NCBI GenBank assembly: GCA_028283245.1
Contig: JAPYNU010000075.1
Location: forward strand, 1 to 58,637
Direction of reading: 5' to 3'
DNA: 58,637 nt
DNA from: Candidatus Aldehydirespirator catecholifindens
GTDB lineage: Bacteria > Actinomycetota > Acidimicrobiia > Acidimicrobiales > Aldehydirespiratoraceae
Shown here: positions 7,698 through 15,927 of the stretch, piece after piece
Position numbering within the stretch: position 1 is the first letter of the stretch
How the letters are laid out: the number at the start of each line of letters is the position of its first letter
The notes under the pieces: model-generated
What the model was told of the DNA's origin: nothing
The model's input: only the letters and a program-made list of their open reading frames with translations
Database searches by the model: none
Made by a program: the position numbers and the translations under genes

Positions 7698-9545
7698 TCA
7701 GGCTGGGGGTAGGACTCGCAGACCTAGCTCTTGAAGATGGGTTTCGGCGATAGGGCTGGGAGCGTCAGTGAGAGGGTCAGCGCCAGACTGAGTCTTCGGA
7801 AAAGCGATCACCTCACGGATGTTCTCCTCGCCCACAAGCAGCGCTGTTAGACGATCCAGACCAACCGCGAAACCGGCGTGGGGAGGCGCACCGTAACGGA
7901 AAGCGTCAAGCAGGAAACCGAAGCGTTTCTGTGCCTCATCAGCAGCGATGCCCAACACCTCAAAAATGCGTTGCTGCACATCGCGGCGGTGGATCCTGAC
8001 GCTGCCAGATCCGAGTTCCCAGCCATTGAGCACTAGGTCGTAAGCCTGGCTGCGAATCTGCAGCAGATCTTCTCCCGAAAGCGGGCCGTCCGGCGGCATG
8101 AGCATCGGCAGGTCGTCTTCGTGAGGCATGGTGAAGGGATGATGTGACGGGATCGGCTCGCCTTGGGCGTTCAATCCCTCAAACAGCGGAAAGTCCAGCA
8201 CCCATAAATAGTTGAAGCTGCCGTCGTTGACGGGGGGACGACCCAACTCCAAGCGCAGCAAACCCAGAACATGGCGCACCAACCGGCGCTCGTCAGCCAC
8301 TAAGAAAACCATGTCGCCGACCTTGGCATCAAGAGCGCTAATCACAGCGGCGGCCTCCGCTGACGACAGGAACTTCGCCACCCCAGCTTCAAGGATCAAG
8401 CCTGAGGCACCCGAGGCTGCGGCATCTTCATTAGAGGAGTCACTGGCGGGATCGGCTGTGGCGACACGCATCCAGGCCAAGCCCTTAGCACCCCAACGCT
8501 GGCACATCGCCACTAATTCATCAATGCGGCTGCGGGGCAGGCTCTCAGCACCGCCGCTAAGACAAATCCCTTTCACGCACGGCGCTTGGAACACACGAGC
8601 TTTTGTGTCAGCGAAGATCGGGGTGAGTTCCACAAGTTCCATACCGAAGCGAGTGTCGGGCTTGTCAGAGCCAAAACGCTCCATGGCATCAAGCCAAGTG
8701 ATGCGATCAAAGGTCTCAGGATCATGTCCGGTTACCTCAGCAGTGGCCTCTGCGACTGCGGTCGTGACGAAGCCGAGCACATCGTCGCGTTGCACAAACG
8801 AAGCCTCTACGTCAAGCTGTGAGAACTCGAACTGTCGATCGGCTCTGAGGTCTTCGTCACGCAAGCAGCGGGCGATCTGGTAGTAGCGGTCAACGCCGCC
8901 CACCATGGTGAGTTGCTTGAAAATCTGTGGGCTCTGAGGCAAGGCGTAGAAGGCACCCGGCTCTTTACGTGAAGGAACCACAAAATCGCGGGCACCCTCA
9001 GGAGTGGACGCAATCAGCATCGGAGTCTCAACCTCAACGAAACCCTGAGCGTCCATGGCTCGGCGGATAGCCCGGTTGACCGCAGCCCTAGAACGTAGGT
9101 TGCGCTGCATTCGAGGTTTGCGCAGATCCACGTATCGATGCCTTAGGCGCAGAGTCTCGTCCACCTCGGTTCGTTCATCAAGCGGGAAAGGCGGCGGCTC
9201 GGCGCGTGACAGCAGTTCCACATCGCAGTCTTGAAGTTCAACGTCGCCGGTAGGCAAAGCCGGATTGGCGGTGCCTTCGGGACGCAGGCGCAGCGTGCCG
9301 GTGATAGCTACCACATACTCGGCACGCAGGTCTCTGGCACCGTCCACCACGCATTGCAACACGCCGCTGTGATCACGCAGATCAACGAAGGCGAGATGCT
9401 CGCTGTGCTCACGGCGACGGTCAACCCAGCCGCAGACAGTTACGCAGCGGCCTACGTCGTCGCTGTTCAGGTGTCCACAAAGGTCGCTGCGCATTGCGGT
9501 GGCGCTGCCAGCAGCGCTGTTTTGGGTGTCGTCAGCAGGCATCAA
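7698..9545 (-). CDS. aspS: Aspartyl-tRNA synthetase
   Basis: A 615-residue class IIb synthetase. It has an N-terminal OB-fold anticodon domain (VTVCGWVDRRREHSEHLAFVDLRD), motif 2 region (ARCLRDEDLRADRQFEFSQLD), a bacterial GAD insertion, then HHPFTMPHEDD and motif 3 GAPPHAGFAVGLDRL. Homology proper begins at MRSDLCGHLNSDDVG, residue 18, so the true start may be the ATG at 9494. Immediately downstream of hisS (1-nt gap), the usual hisS-aspS pair. Whether it also charges tRNA-Asn cannot be decided here. Confidence 0.96.
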   Translation of the reverse strand: MMPADDTQNSAAGSATAMRSDLCGHLNSDDVGRCVTVCGWVDRRREHSEHLAFVDLRDHSGVLQCVVDGARDLRAEYVVAITGTLRLRPEGTANPALPTGDVELQDCDVELLSRAEPPPFPLDERTEVDETLRLRHRYVDLRKPRMQRNLRSRAAVNRAIRRAMDAQGFVEVETPMLIASTPEGARDFVVPSRKEPGAFYALPQSPQIFKQLTMVGGVDRYYQIARCLRDEDLRADRQFEFSQLDVEASFVQRDDVLGFVTTAVAEATAEVTGHDPETFDRITWLDAMERFGSDKPDTRFGMELVELTPIFADTKARVFQAPCVKGICLSGGAESLPRSRIDELVAMCQRWGAKGLAWMRVATADPASDSSNEDAAASGASGLILEAGVAKFLSSAEAAAVISALDAKVGDMVFLVADERRLVRHVLGLLRLELGRPPVNDGSFNYLWVLDFPLFEGLNAQGEPIPSHHPFTMPHEDDLPMLMPPDGPLSGEDLLQIRSQAYDLVLNGWELGSGSVRIHRRDVQQRIFEVLGIAADEAQKRFGFLLDAFRYGAPPHAGFAVGLDRLTALLVGEENIREVIAFPKTQSGADPLTDAPSPIAETHLQELGLRVLPPA

Positions 9546-9546
9546 A

Positions 9547-10821
9547 TCAGGCTTCTAGGGCGACGATCCCGGTTACGGCGGCCACCAGATCCGCTGTTGG
9601 CACCTTGCGCTGGCTGCCCCCGAGACGCATGTTGCGCACAGTGACCGTGCCTTCGTCTAGTTCGTCGGTGCCGATGATCACCGACACGATGGCGCCTGAG
9701 CGATCAGCACGCTTCATCTGAGCTTTCAGTGAGCGACCATCGAAAGCACGTTCCACGCTCAGGCCTGCGCGCCGCAGCGTGTCGCAGGCAACGACTGCGC
9801 TTTCGCCTCCGGCTGTATCCACCACGAACACCTGCACGTCGGCAGGCTTAGAAGCGAAAACGCCTTCAGCGTCGCAGGTCAGCAGTATCCGGTCTACGCC
9901 CAAAGCAAAGCCGATGCCAGGTGTGGCGGCGCCTCCCAGTTCTTGCACTAGCCCGTCATAACGGCCACCGCCGCCGACAGCGTTTTGTGCGGTAGCAAGC
10001 GCTTCGGCTGAGAACTCGAAGGTGGTGCGGGTGTAGTAGTCGAGCCCTCGCACCAGCCGCGGCGAGATCGCATAGTCAACTTCTAGAACGTCAAGACCGG
10101 CGCGCACAGCCGCAAAATGTTCAGCGGAGGCACCCGACAGAAAATCGACCATCACCGGCGCGTCGGAGATCACCGGCTGATCTTCGCGACGTTTGGAGTC
10201 AAGCACCCGAAGAGGGTTACGTTGCAGAGTCTGACGCGACTGCTCAGACAACTCGCTGCTGCGGCTATGCAGATAGCTGTTCAAGGCTTCCAGATATGGT
10301 GGGCGACTGTCAGGGTCGCCAAGTGAATTGACCAGCAGACGTATCTGATTAAGCCCGAGAGCTTCGAAGAAACGCACCCCCAGGTTGATTACCTCAACGT
10401 CTGCGTGAGGGTCATGGGTGCCGAGGGTTTCAACGCCGACCTGCTCAAACTGGCGATAACGGCCAGCTTGGGGGCGTTCGTAACGAAACTGCGGGCCGCA
10501 GTACCAGATCTTCCAAGGCACTGTGGGACTATGTTCGACAAAAGCCCGGCAAACGCTGGCCGTCAACTCGGGGCGCAGCGCCAGAGCGCGAGGTGGTTCG
10601 CCTCTGTCAAAAAACTCAAACAGTTCTTTGGTGACCACTTCGTTAGCGCTGCCGAGACGCTGAAAAACTCCTTGATCCTCAAAGATCGGCGACTCCAGCA
10701 AACCGAAGCCCGCCCGCTCAGCCAGATCCGCAAAAGCACCCACCAGCCGCCGCCGCCTCGCCGACTCAGGTGGCAGAATGTCGCGTGTTCCCACCGGGGC
10801 TCTAAAAAGCGGCTCACCCAC
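9547..10821 (-). CDS. hisS: Histidyl-tRNA synthetase
   Basis: A 424-residue class II synthetase starting VGEPLFRAPVGTRDILPPES, the normal N-terminus. Motif 2 is GPQFRYERPQAGRYRQFEQV, and the histidine-binding LVRGLDYYTRTTFEF and motif 3 GGGGRYDGL with GIGFALGVDRI follow, then a C-terminal anticodon domain. The frame extends upstream to ATG 10881, but the extra 20 residues are a hydrophobic stretch foreign to the family. GTG 10821 also has TAGCCT 8 nt before it, so I take it as the start. The 325 bp between here and hicB hold the hicA remnant, a palindrome and otherwise nothing recognisable. Confidence 0.95.
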   Translation of the reverse strand: MGEPLFRAPVGTRDILPPESARRRRLVGAFADLAERAGFGLLESPIFEDQGVFQRLGSANEVVTKELFEFFDRGEPPRALALRPELTASVCRAFVEHSPTVPWKIWYCGPQFRYERPQAGRYRQFEQVGVETLGTHDPHADVEVINLGVRFFEALGLNQIRLLVNSLGDPDSRPPYLEALNSYLHSRSSELSEQSRQTLQRNPLRVLDSKRREDQPVISDAPVMVDFLSGASAEHFAAVRAGLDVLEVDYAISPRLVRGLDYYTRTTFEFSAEALATAQNAVGGGGRYDGLVQELGGAATPGIGFALGVDRILLTCDAEGVFASKPADVQVFVVDTAGGESAVVACDTLRRAGLSVERAFDGRSLKAQMKRADRSGAIVSVIIGTDELDEGTVTVRNMRLGGSQRKVPTADLVAAVTGIVALEA

Positions 10822-11050
10822 AACCAATAAGGCTACCGCCACGCAGCAGCCTATAACTGCCCACGCGGACGGAATCCCCATCGACTAGTCACCATAGACA
10901 GGATCAATGCAGTGCTAGATGCCTCCGCGATGGCTGACCTAACTTCCAGATGCTCCGCAATCTTTTATGGCAGTTCGAACCGCCTTGAGTACCCCAGCAA
11001 AGACGTCGGTGACTAATAGTGCCGAACTGCCTAACCCGATACTCTACTTT

Positions 11051-11070
11051 TGGTGGCATTAATGCTACCA
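11051..11070. promoter_or_regulatory. 20-bp palindrome, candidate HicB operator
   Basis: TGGTGGCATTAATGCTACCA is a palindrome with one mismatched pair, centred at 11060/11061. It lies 21 bp before the hicA remnant and 77 bp before hicB. HicB antitoxins with a C-terminal ribbon-helix-helix domain repress their own operons at such sites; the link is inferred from position. Confidence 0.5.
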
Positions 11071-11090
11071 TTTATCGGATAGACAACCCG

Positions 11091-11134
11091 CTGGAGAGGA
11101 TCAAGCAGAACCCCAAAACGTCCGCTTCGATGAA
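11091..11134 (+). pseudogene. 5' remnant of a hicA toxin gene
   Basis: The bases read L-E-R-I-K-Q-N-P-K, and after restoring one lost A they continue N-V-R-F-D-E. The phrase NPKNVRFxD is typical of the start of HicA mRNA interferases. The rest of the toxin (about 55 codons, including the catalytic His) is missing: the fragment runs straight into the hicB ribosome-binding site. An internal deletion plus a 1-bp deletion would explain this. Confidence 0.5.
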
Positions 11135-11146
11135 GGAGCATCTGCG

Positions 11147-11479
11147 ATGAACAGACACGACCGCTATACCTATCGAATCATCTGGTCAGACGAAGATGAG
11201 ATGTACGTGGGTCTGTGCGCGGAGTTCGGGTTGCTCAGCCACCTTGGCGACACTCCAGAAGGAGCACTCGCAGGTATCAGGGATGTAGTGGCATTCGCTG
11301 TCAGCAGCCTGCAACAAGACGATGCCCCTATCCCGGAGCCGCTGTCAAGCCGCCAATACAGCGGCACACTGACCCTTCGCGTGCCTCCCGAAACGCATCG
11401 CGCCCTAGCGATCGACGCAGCCAAATCTGGTGTCAGCATGAACCGCTTAGCCGCTGAACGGCTGATGATCCGCCGCTAA
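11147..11479 (+). CDS. Orphan HicB family antitoxin
   Basis: A 110-residue protein. Residues 5-65 match the HicB partial RNase H fold (YTYRIIWSDEDEMYVGLCAE, FGLLSHLGDTPEGALAGIRD) and residues 75-108 a CopG/Arc-type ribbon-helix-helix domain (GTLTLRVPPETHRALAIDAA). HicB normally neutralises HicA and represses the operon. AAGGAG sits at a normal distance before the ATG. No intact hicA is found on either side, only the remnant just upstream, so this is probably an antitoxin that outlived its toxin or acts on another HicA in the genome. Confidence 0.8.
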   Translation: MNRHDRYTYRIIWSDEDEMYVGLCAEFGLLSHLGDTPEGALAGIRDVVAFAVSSLQQDDAPIPEPLSSRQYSGTLTLRVPPETHRALAIDAAKSGVSMNRLAAERLMIRR

Positions 11480-11484
11480 TTAGC

Positions 11485-11874
11485 CTAGCGCGGGGGCCAG
11501 TAGAGTACTGGGCTCTGGTTGCCTTTTTGGAAGTGGATGCGGCGTCCCGATGGTCCGACCCACTTGTCGTAGACTGGGCCGTCAGTTATGGGTGTGGCAG
11601 TGAATCCCCAACGCCCGTTTGGACCTGGCATCCAGTCGCCGATCTCCACTACGGCACGGGTGATGCCTTGATGCACGGCAACTGCGTGTTCAATACCTTC
11701 CCACTCCACACGCGCCGGATTGATCCGCCACCACGCTCTCATCGAGTCGACCAACTCAATCAGAGACATGCTATCGCGGTAGCCGTATCCTGAGCGGTAG
11801 TTGCCGGGCTCAATCTCATAGCTGAAGTCGACCCAAGGTCGAAGGCGTATTATCAGCACTCTCTCAGCGCACAT
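11485..11874 (-). CDS. Hypothetical protein
   Basis: A 129-residue protein that I do not recognise. It is rich in aromatic residues (WVDFSYEIEPGNYRSGYGY, MRAWWRINPARVEWEGIEHA, WMPGPNGRWGFTATP) and has no membrane segment or signal peptide. AGGAG precedes the ATG at a normal distance. It converges on hicB with a 5-bp gap. The dense aromatic and Gly content suggests a compact beta fold, but no function can be offered. Confidence 0.6.
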   Translation of the reverse strand: MCAERVLIIRLRPWVDFSYEIEPGNYRSGYGYRDSMSLIELVDSMRAWWRINPARVEWEGIEHAVAVHQGITRAVVEIGDWMPGPNGRWGFTATPITDGPVYDKWVGPSGRRIHFQKGNQSPVLYWPPR

Positions 11875-11943
11875 ACGAAGTCAACTCCTAATCTGACGGT
11901 TTGGGTAAAGCTAACCAACCAAGGCAAGCTCTGGTGGTGGTTG

Positions 11944-12414
11944 CTAGTTGTTGAGGAGCGAAAGGTTACTGCACTCATGTTCGTGGGATCTCATATTTGC
12001 CGACACCACGAGAGTCTTCGCGTAATGGTCATGCCATCCACGGTGAAGGTCGTGCCAGAGCGACGAAGCGTAAACGAGGAGTGCCCCAATCCAACCCACT
12101 ACTAGAACAAGCGCTATTGCCATAGGAAGAACCATGCGACGCAAGGCTTTATTCCATCCAGGAACGAGGCCATCTTCGATTCCGACGACCTTGACTCTTA
12201 GCAGTAGCTTTCCGAGAGTCTGTCCTCTAGTGGTGATAAGTGGTGTCTCATAGAGAAAAGCGGCTAGGGGAAGTAAGAAGATGGCTTCTGGTGTACCGAA
12301 CAATCCTGTATGTATGCCGATGATGCTAATCAATATTCCGCAGACTACTATGACTAAGAAATCCAAAAATCTTGCCACTAGTCTAGCGCTAATAGGTGCA
12401 ATTCTCGCGTTCAT
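11944..12414 (-). CDS. RDD family membrane protein
   Basis: A 156-residue membrane protein with the RDD signature: the first helix ARFLDFLVIVVCGILISIIG begins with the conserved Arg-x2-Asp, the second helix is IFLLPLAAFLYETPLI, and the conserved loop TTRGQTLGKLLLRVKVV precedes a third helix (LPMAIALVLVVGWIGALLVY). RDD proteins are small polytopic proteins with suggested transport roles, mostly unproven. It lies 22 bp downstream of rel on the same strand. Upstream bases are A+T-rich with GAGAAGG about 11 nt before the ATG. Confidence 0.82.
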   Translation of the reverse strand: MNARIAPISARLVARFLDFLVIVVCGILISIIGIHTGLFGTPEAIFLLPLAAFLYETPLITTRGQTLGKLLLRVKVVGIEDGLVPGWNKALRRMVLPMAIALVLVVGWIGALLVYASSLWHDLHRGWHDHYAKTLVVSANMRSHEHECSNLSLLNN

Positions 12415-12436
12415 TTAATATAAAACCTTCTCATAA

Positions 12437-14677
12437 TCAGTCGGCGGTGCTGTTGCGGCCGCCGAATACTCGGTATGCCTCAAACACTGCCTCTAGAGCC
12501 AGCACACTCGACAGAACCGAATCAAGCTGAGAAAGATCAGCCAACTCAAACTCGAAGTTCATACGAGCAATGAAATCGTCGCCTGTGGAGGCAGTAGCGC
12601 TAATGATGCTGAGACGATGCTCCGCTAGCACGTCGGTTACATCACGCAACAACCCTGGCCGGTCCAACGCATTCACTGCAATAGTCGTCGAGAAGGTTCC
12701 AGCAAAATCGGTATCCCATTCCACTTCAATTAGACGATCGGCCTGACCCGCAGCCAACGATAAGGCGTTTATGCAGTCATCTCGATGCACCGACACACCC
12801 CTACCACGAGTAACGAAACCAATAATCTCATCAGGCGAAATCGGATTACAGCACTGTGACAGACGCACCAAAATGTCGTCAAGGCCCTCCACATGCACAC
12901 CCACATCGGAATCGCTACGCAGATGCATACCCCTCCGCCTGGCGGTGGTAGGCAAACGATCACGGTCGGCTTCACCGCTGGAATCGTCGCCGCGCAACTC
13001 CCGAGCGAAACGATTCGCCACTGACTCGGCAGACTGATGCCCCTCACCGACAGCCTGAAACAACAGATCAGGCGAGTTGTAGTTGAGTTGCTCAGCGATC
13101 GAGGTCAGCAATTTGTCTTTCAGCAATCGTCGTGCTGGAAGCCCCTCACGCCGCAGTGCTTGGATTAGGTCGTCACGGCCGTTCTCGATGGCATCAGCGC
13201 GGCGCTCTCGCGAATACCATTGCTTGATCTTGTTAGCCGCCCGGCGGCTCTCCACGAACTGCAACCAGTCACGACTAGGGCCAGCACCCTCGGTTCGGGT
13301 AGTGAAAATCTCGACCACATCACCTGACTGCAAACGGCTGTCAAGCGCCACTAGCCGTCCGTTGACTTTCGCTCCCACACAAGCATGACCCACATCGGTA
13401 TGAACACTGTAAGCGAAATCCACGGGAGTAGCCCCCACAGGCAGTTCGATCACTTTGCCTTGAGGCGTGAAGATATATACCTCGTCGGTTTCGAGTTCGA
13501 TCTTGAGGTTGGACATGAACACCGCGGGATCTGAGGTTTCGGACTGCCAATCAACAATGCGCGACAGCCAGGCCATCTCCTGTGACGGCGACGAGCTCTT
13601 GTATTCCCAATGCGCTGCGACACCGTGCTCGGCACGGTCATGCATCGCCCGGGTGCGGATCTGCACCTCTAAGGCCTTACCCGAAGGACCCACAACTGTG
13701 GTGTGCAACGACTGATAAAGATTGAACTTGGGCATGGCGATGTAGTCCTTGAAACGTCCCTGCACCGGTCGCCAAGTAGCGTGAATAGACCCGAGCGCTG
13801 CATAACAGTCACGCACCGAATCCACCAACACACGAATGCCCACAAGATCAAATATCTCTTCAAACGATCGTCCCTTTACAACCATTTTTTCGTAGATCGA
13901 CCAGAGATGCTTGGGCCTTCCGGTCACTTCAGCTTTGATACCCAGTTCTTGAAGGCGTGACTCAACGTCGCTGATCAACTGCTCTAGATAAAGATCGCGT
14001 TCAGGAGCGCGGAGCTGCACCATCTGGTCAATCTCGGCATAGCGGCGAGGCTCAAGCGCAGCAAAAGACAGATCTTCGAGTTGCTGTTTGAGGTCTTGCA
14101 TTCCCAGCCGGTGAGCTAACGGCGCATACACATCAAGAGTTTCACGCGCTATGTAGTTCTGCTTGTGTGGCGGCAGCACCGCCAGAGTGCTGAGATTATG
14201 CAGTCGATCAGACAGCTTGATGATCAACACCCGCAGATCTCTAGCAATGGCGACGATCATTTTGCGCACCGATGCAGCCTGCTGCTCTTCGCGGGTGTTG
14301 TAATGCACCCGGTCGAGTTTGGTAACTCCATCAACTATGCGTGCCACTTCGGCGCCGAAGTCTTCTTCGATGGCCACCAAAGCCACATCAGTGTCTTCCA
14401 CAGCATCGTGCAGCAATGCCGCAGCGATAGTCACATCATCAAGACCAAGTCGAGCCACAGCAGTCGCCACGGCTGTGGGATGACGGATATAAGGCTCACC
14501 CGAAAGACGCTTCTGGCCTTCGTGCGCTTTGGCCGCCACATCGAATGCAGAGGTGATCAGATCGGTTGAGCGGTCACGATGATGGAGCTGATAGCAATCA
14601 AGCAGTTTGGCCATCTCGGCCGACGCAGGCCGCCGGGAGCCGCGCCTCCAAGGCAGCACCCGAGTGACCGTGGCCAC
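12437..14677 (-). CDS. rel: Bifunctional (p)ppGpp synthetase/hydrolase
   Basis: A 746-residue long RelA/SpoT homologue that makes and degrades the stringent-response alarmone. The HD hydrolase domain is intact (YIRHPTAVATAVARL, ALLHDAVEDTDV); the synthetase domain has VKGRSFEEIFDLVGIRV, FKDYIAMPKFNLYQSLHTTV and EVQIRTRAMHDRAEHGVAAH. A TGS domain (YIFTPQGKVIELPVGATPVD), a Cys-containing zinc-finger region (LVRLSQCCNPISPDEI) and a C-terminal ACT domain follow. Actinobacteria usually have one such enzyme. GTG start with GGAGG 10 nt upstream; it follows secF after 80 bp. Confidence 0.95.
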   Translation of the reverse strand: MATVTRVLPWRRGSRRPASAEMAKLLDCYQLHHRDRSTDLITSAFDVAAKAHEGQKRLSGEPYIRHPTAVATAVARLGLDDVTIAAALLHDAVEDTDVALVAIEEDFGAEVARIVDGVTKLDRVHYNTREEQQAASVRKMIVAIARDLRVLIIKLSDRLHNLSTLAVLPPHKQNYIARETLDVYAPLAHRLGMQDLKQQLEDLSFAALEPRRYAEIDQMVQLRAPERDLYLEQLISDVESRLQELGIKAEVTGRPKHLWSIYEKMVVKGRSFEEIFDLVGIRVLVDSVRDCYAALGSIHATWRPVQGRFKDYIAMPKFNLYQSLHTTVVGPSGKALEVQIRTRAMHDRAEHGVAAHWEYKSSSPSQEMAWLSRIVDWQSETSDPAVFMSNLKIELETDEVYIFTPQGKVIELPVGATPVDFAYSVHTDVGHACVGAKVNGRLVALDSRLQSGDVVEIFTTRTEGAGPSRDWLQFVESRRAANKIKQWYSRERRADAIENGRDDLIQALRREGLPARRLLKDKLLTSIAEQLNYNSPDLLFQAVGEGHQSAESVANRFARELRGDDSSGEADRDRLPTTARRRGMHLRSDSDVGVHVEGLDDILVRLSQCCNPISPDEIIGFVTRGRGVSVHRDDCINALSLAAGQADRLIEVEWDTDFAGTFSTTIAVNALDRPGLLRDVTDVLAEHRLSIISATASTGDDFIARMNFEFELADLSQLDSVLSSVLALEAVFEAYRVFGGRNSTAD

Positions 14678-14757
14678 CTAACACAGACCTCCGTAGCTGC
14701 GGATCATGCTCACCGCCGCCGTTGCGTTGTTCACTGCTGAGCACATTGCTGTTTGGC

Positions 14758-15927
14758 TCATCGCCTTTTTCGTCCGCTGGTTTTGCGGGGTCGTGGAGGT
14801 ATGGCTGGCGTGCTTCCGGCTGAAGTCTTTGCCGCTGCTGCGCCGGAGCCGGTGGCAGCACGCGAACCAGAGCCGGTATCGCGTGAGCTTGATGTCCGCT
14901 TGGTGGCAGCAGCAGAACCGAGGGTTGCATCGTCGGCTGCCACTACACGAGTGGAGTCACCGGACTGAGCGCCGCGCATACGGATCCGCTCAGCGATCTC
15001 AATGTAGATCGGCTCGCGTTCTTTCATTCTCGCCACCACTGCAGCAGCCACGAACAACGACGAGTAGGTGCCAACCACGATCCCCACCAGCAGAGCCAGC
15101 GCGAATTCCTGCAGCGTCACTGCGCCCAAAACGAACGAACCGATGAACAGCATTGATGCCACCGGAATCACCGAAGTGATCGAAGTATTTACCGAACGCA
15201 TCAACACTTTATTGAGTGACAGGTTCATCATCTCGATGTAGGTATAACGACCGGTAGCTGTGACTCGGCCCACCACTTCACGCACCTTGTCATACACGAC
15301 GATGGTGTCATAAAGCGAATAGCCCATGATCGTGAGGAACGCAATAACAGTGGCAGGAGTGATCTCGAACTGGAATAGCGAGTAGAAGCCCACCGATACC
15401 ACAATGTCGTGAATCACCGCCACCAGAGCCCCGACCGCCATCTTCCATTCGAGCCTTACAGCGATGTAGACGGCTATCAGCGCGAAGAAAGCCAACAAAG
15501 CGTTGCGGGCTTTGCCGGTGATCTCCGAACCCCACGACGGCCCAACAGTGGTAACGCTGACATCGTTGTCAGTGACTCCAGCGAGTTCAGCCAGAGTGCT
15601 GCGCACGCTGTCGATACCAGCCGGGTCTTCGATATCGGCGCGAACTCTGATGGTGTCGCCGCCTAGGGTCTGTATTTTGGCATCGGCTGCGCCAGTGTCA
15701 CGCAACGCGTCACGCGTCTCAGCTACCGAAATACGCGGCGCAGGCACTTCCCAAGAAGTGCCACCCTCAAACTCAATGCCCAAGTCAACGCCACGGAATA
15801 CGAAACTGCCGAAACTGATCAGCACTACTATTAGCGAGCCAGCTAAGGCGTAGCGCCATAAACGCGGGAAATCGATCTGCTGCTCGCCTCTATATAAGGC
15901 ACTGAGAATACTGGTGAACCTTCTCAC
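14758..15927 (-). CDS. secF: Protein translocase subunit SecF
   Basis: A 389-residue inner-membrane protein that works with SecD as an RND-type accessory of SecYEG. The N-terminal helix (LAGSLIVVLISFGSFVFRG) is followed by the periplasmic domain (GIEFEGGTSWEVPAP) and five more helices, including the family signature FLTIMGYSLYDTIVVYDKVRE and the later segment MNLSLNKVLMRSVNTSITSV. The C-terminus is an unusual disordered Ser/Thr/Ala/Arg tail of about 50 residues ending RPRKTSGRKRR. The start overlaps the end of secD by 4 nt. Confidence 0.94.
   Translation of the reverse strand: MRRFTSILSALYRGEQQIDFPRLWRYALAGSLIVVLISFGSFVFRGVDLGIEFEGGTSWEVPAPRISVAETRDALRDTGAADAKIQTLGGDTIRVRADIEDPAGIDSVRSTLAELAGVTDNDVSVTTVGPSWGSEITGKARNALLAFFALIAVYIAVRLEWKMAVGALVAVIHDIVVSVGFYSLFQFEITPATVIAFLTIMGYSLYDTIVVYDKVREVVGRVTATGRYTYIEMMNLSLNKVLMRSVNTSITSVIPVASMLFIGSFVLGAVTLQEFALALLVGIVVGTYSSLFVAAAVVARMKEREPIYIEIAERIRMRGAQSGDSTRVVAADDATLGSAAATKRTSSSRDTGSGSRAATGSGAAAAKTSAGSTPAIPPRPRKTSGRKRR

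Noticed and set aside
10969..10984. GGCAGTTCGAACCGCC, resembling a tRNA T-arm
   Set aside because: No acceptor, D or anticodon stems around it on either strand; it is just an imperfect palindrome, with no assigned role.
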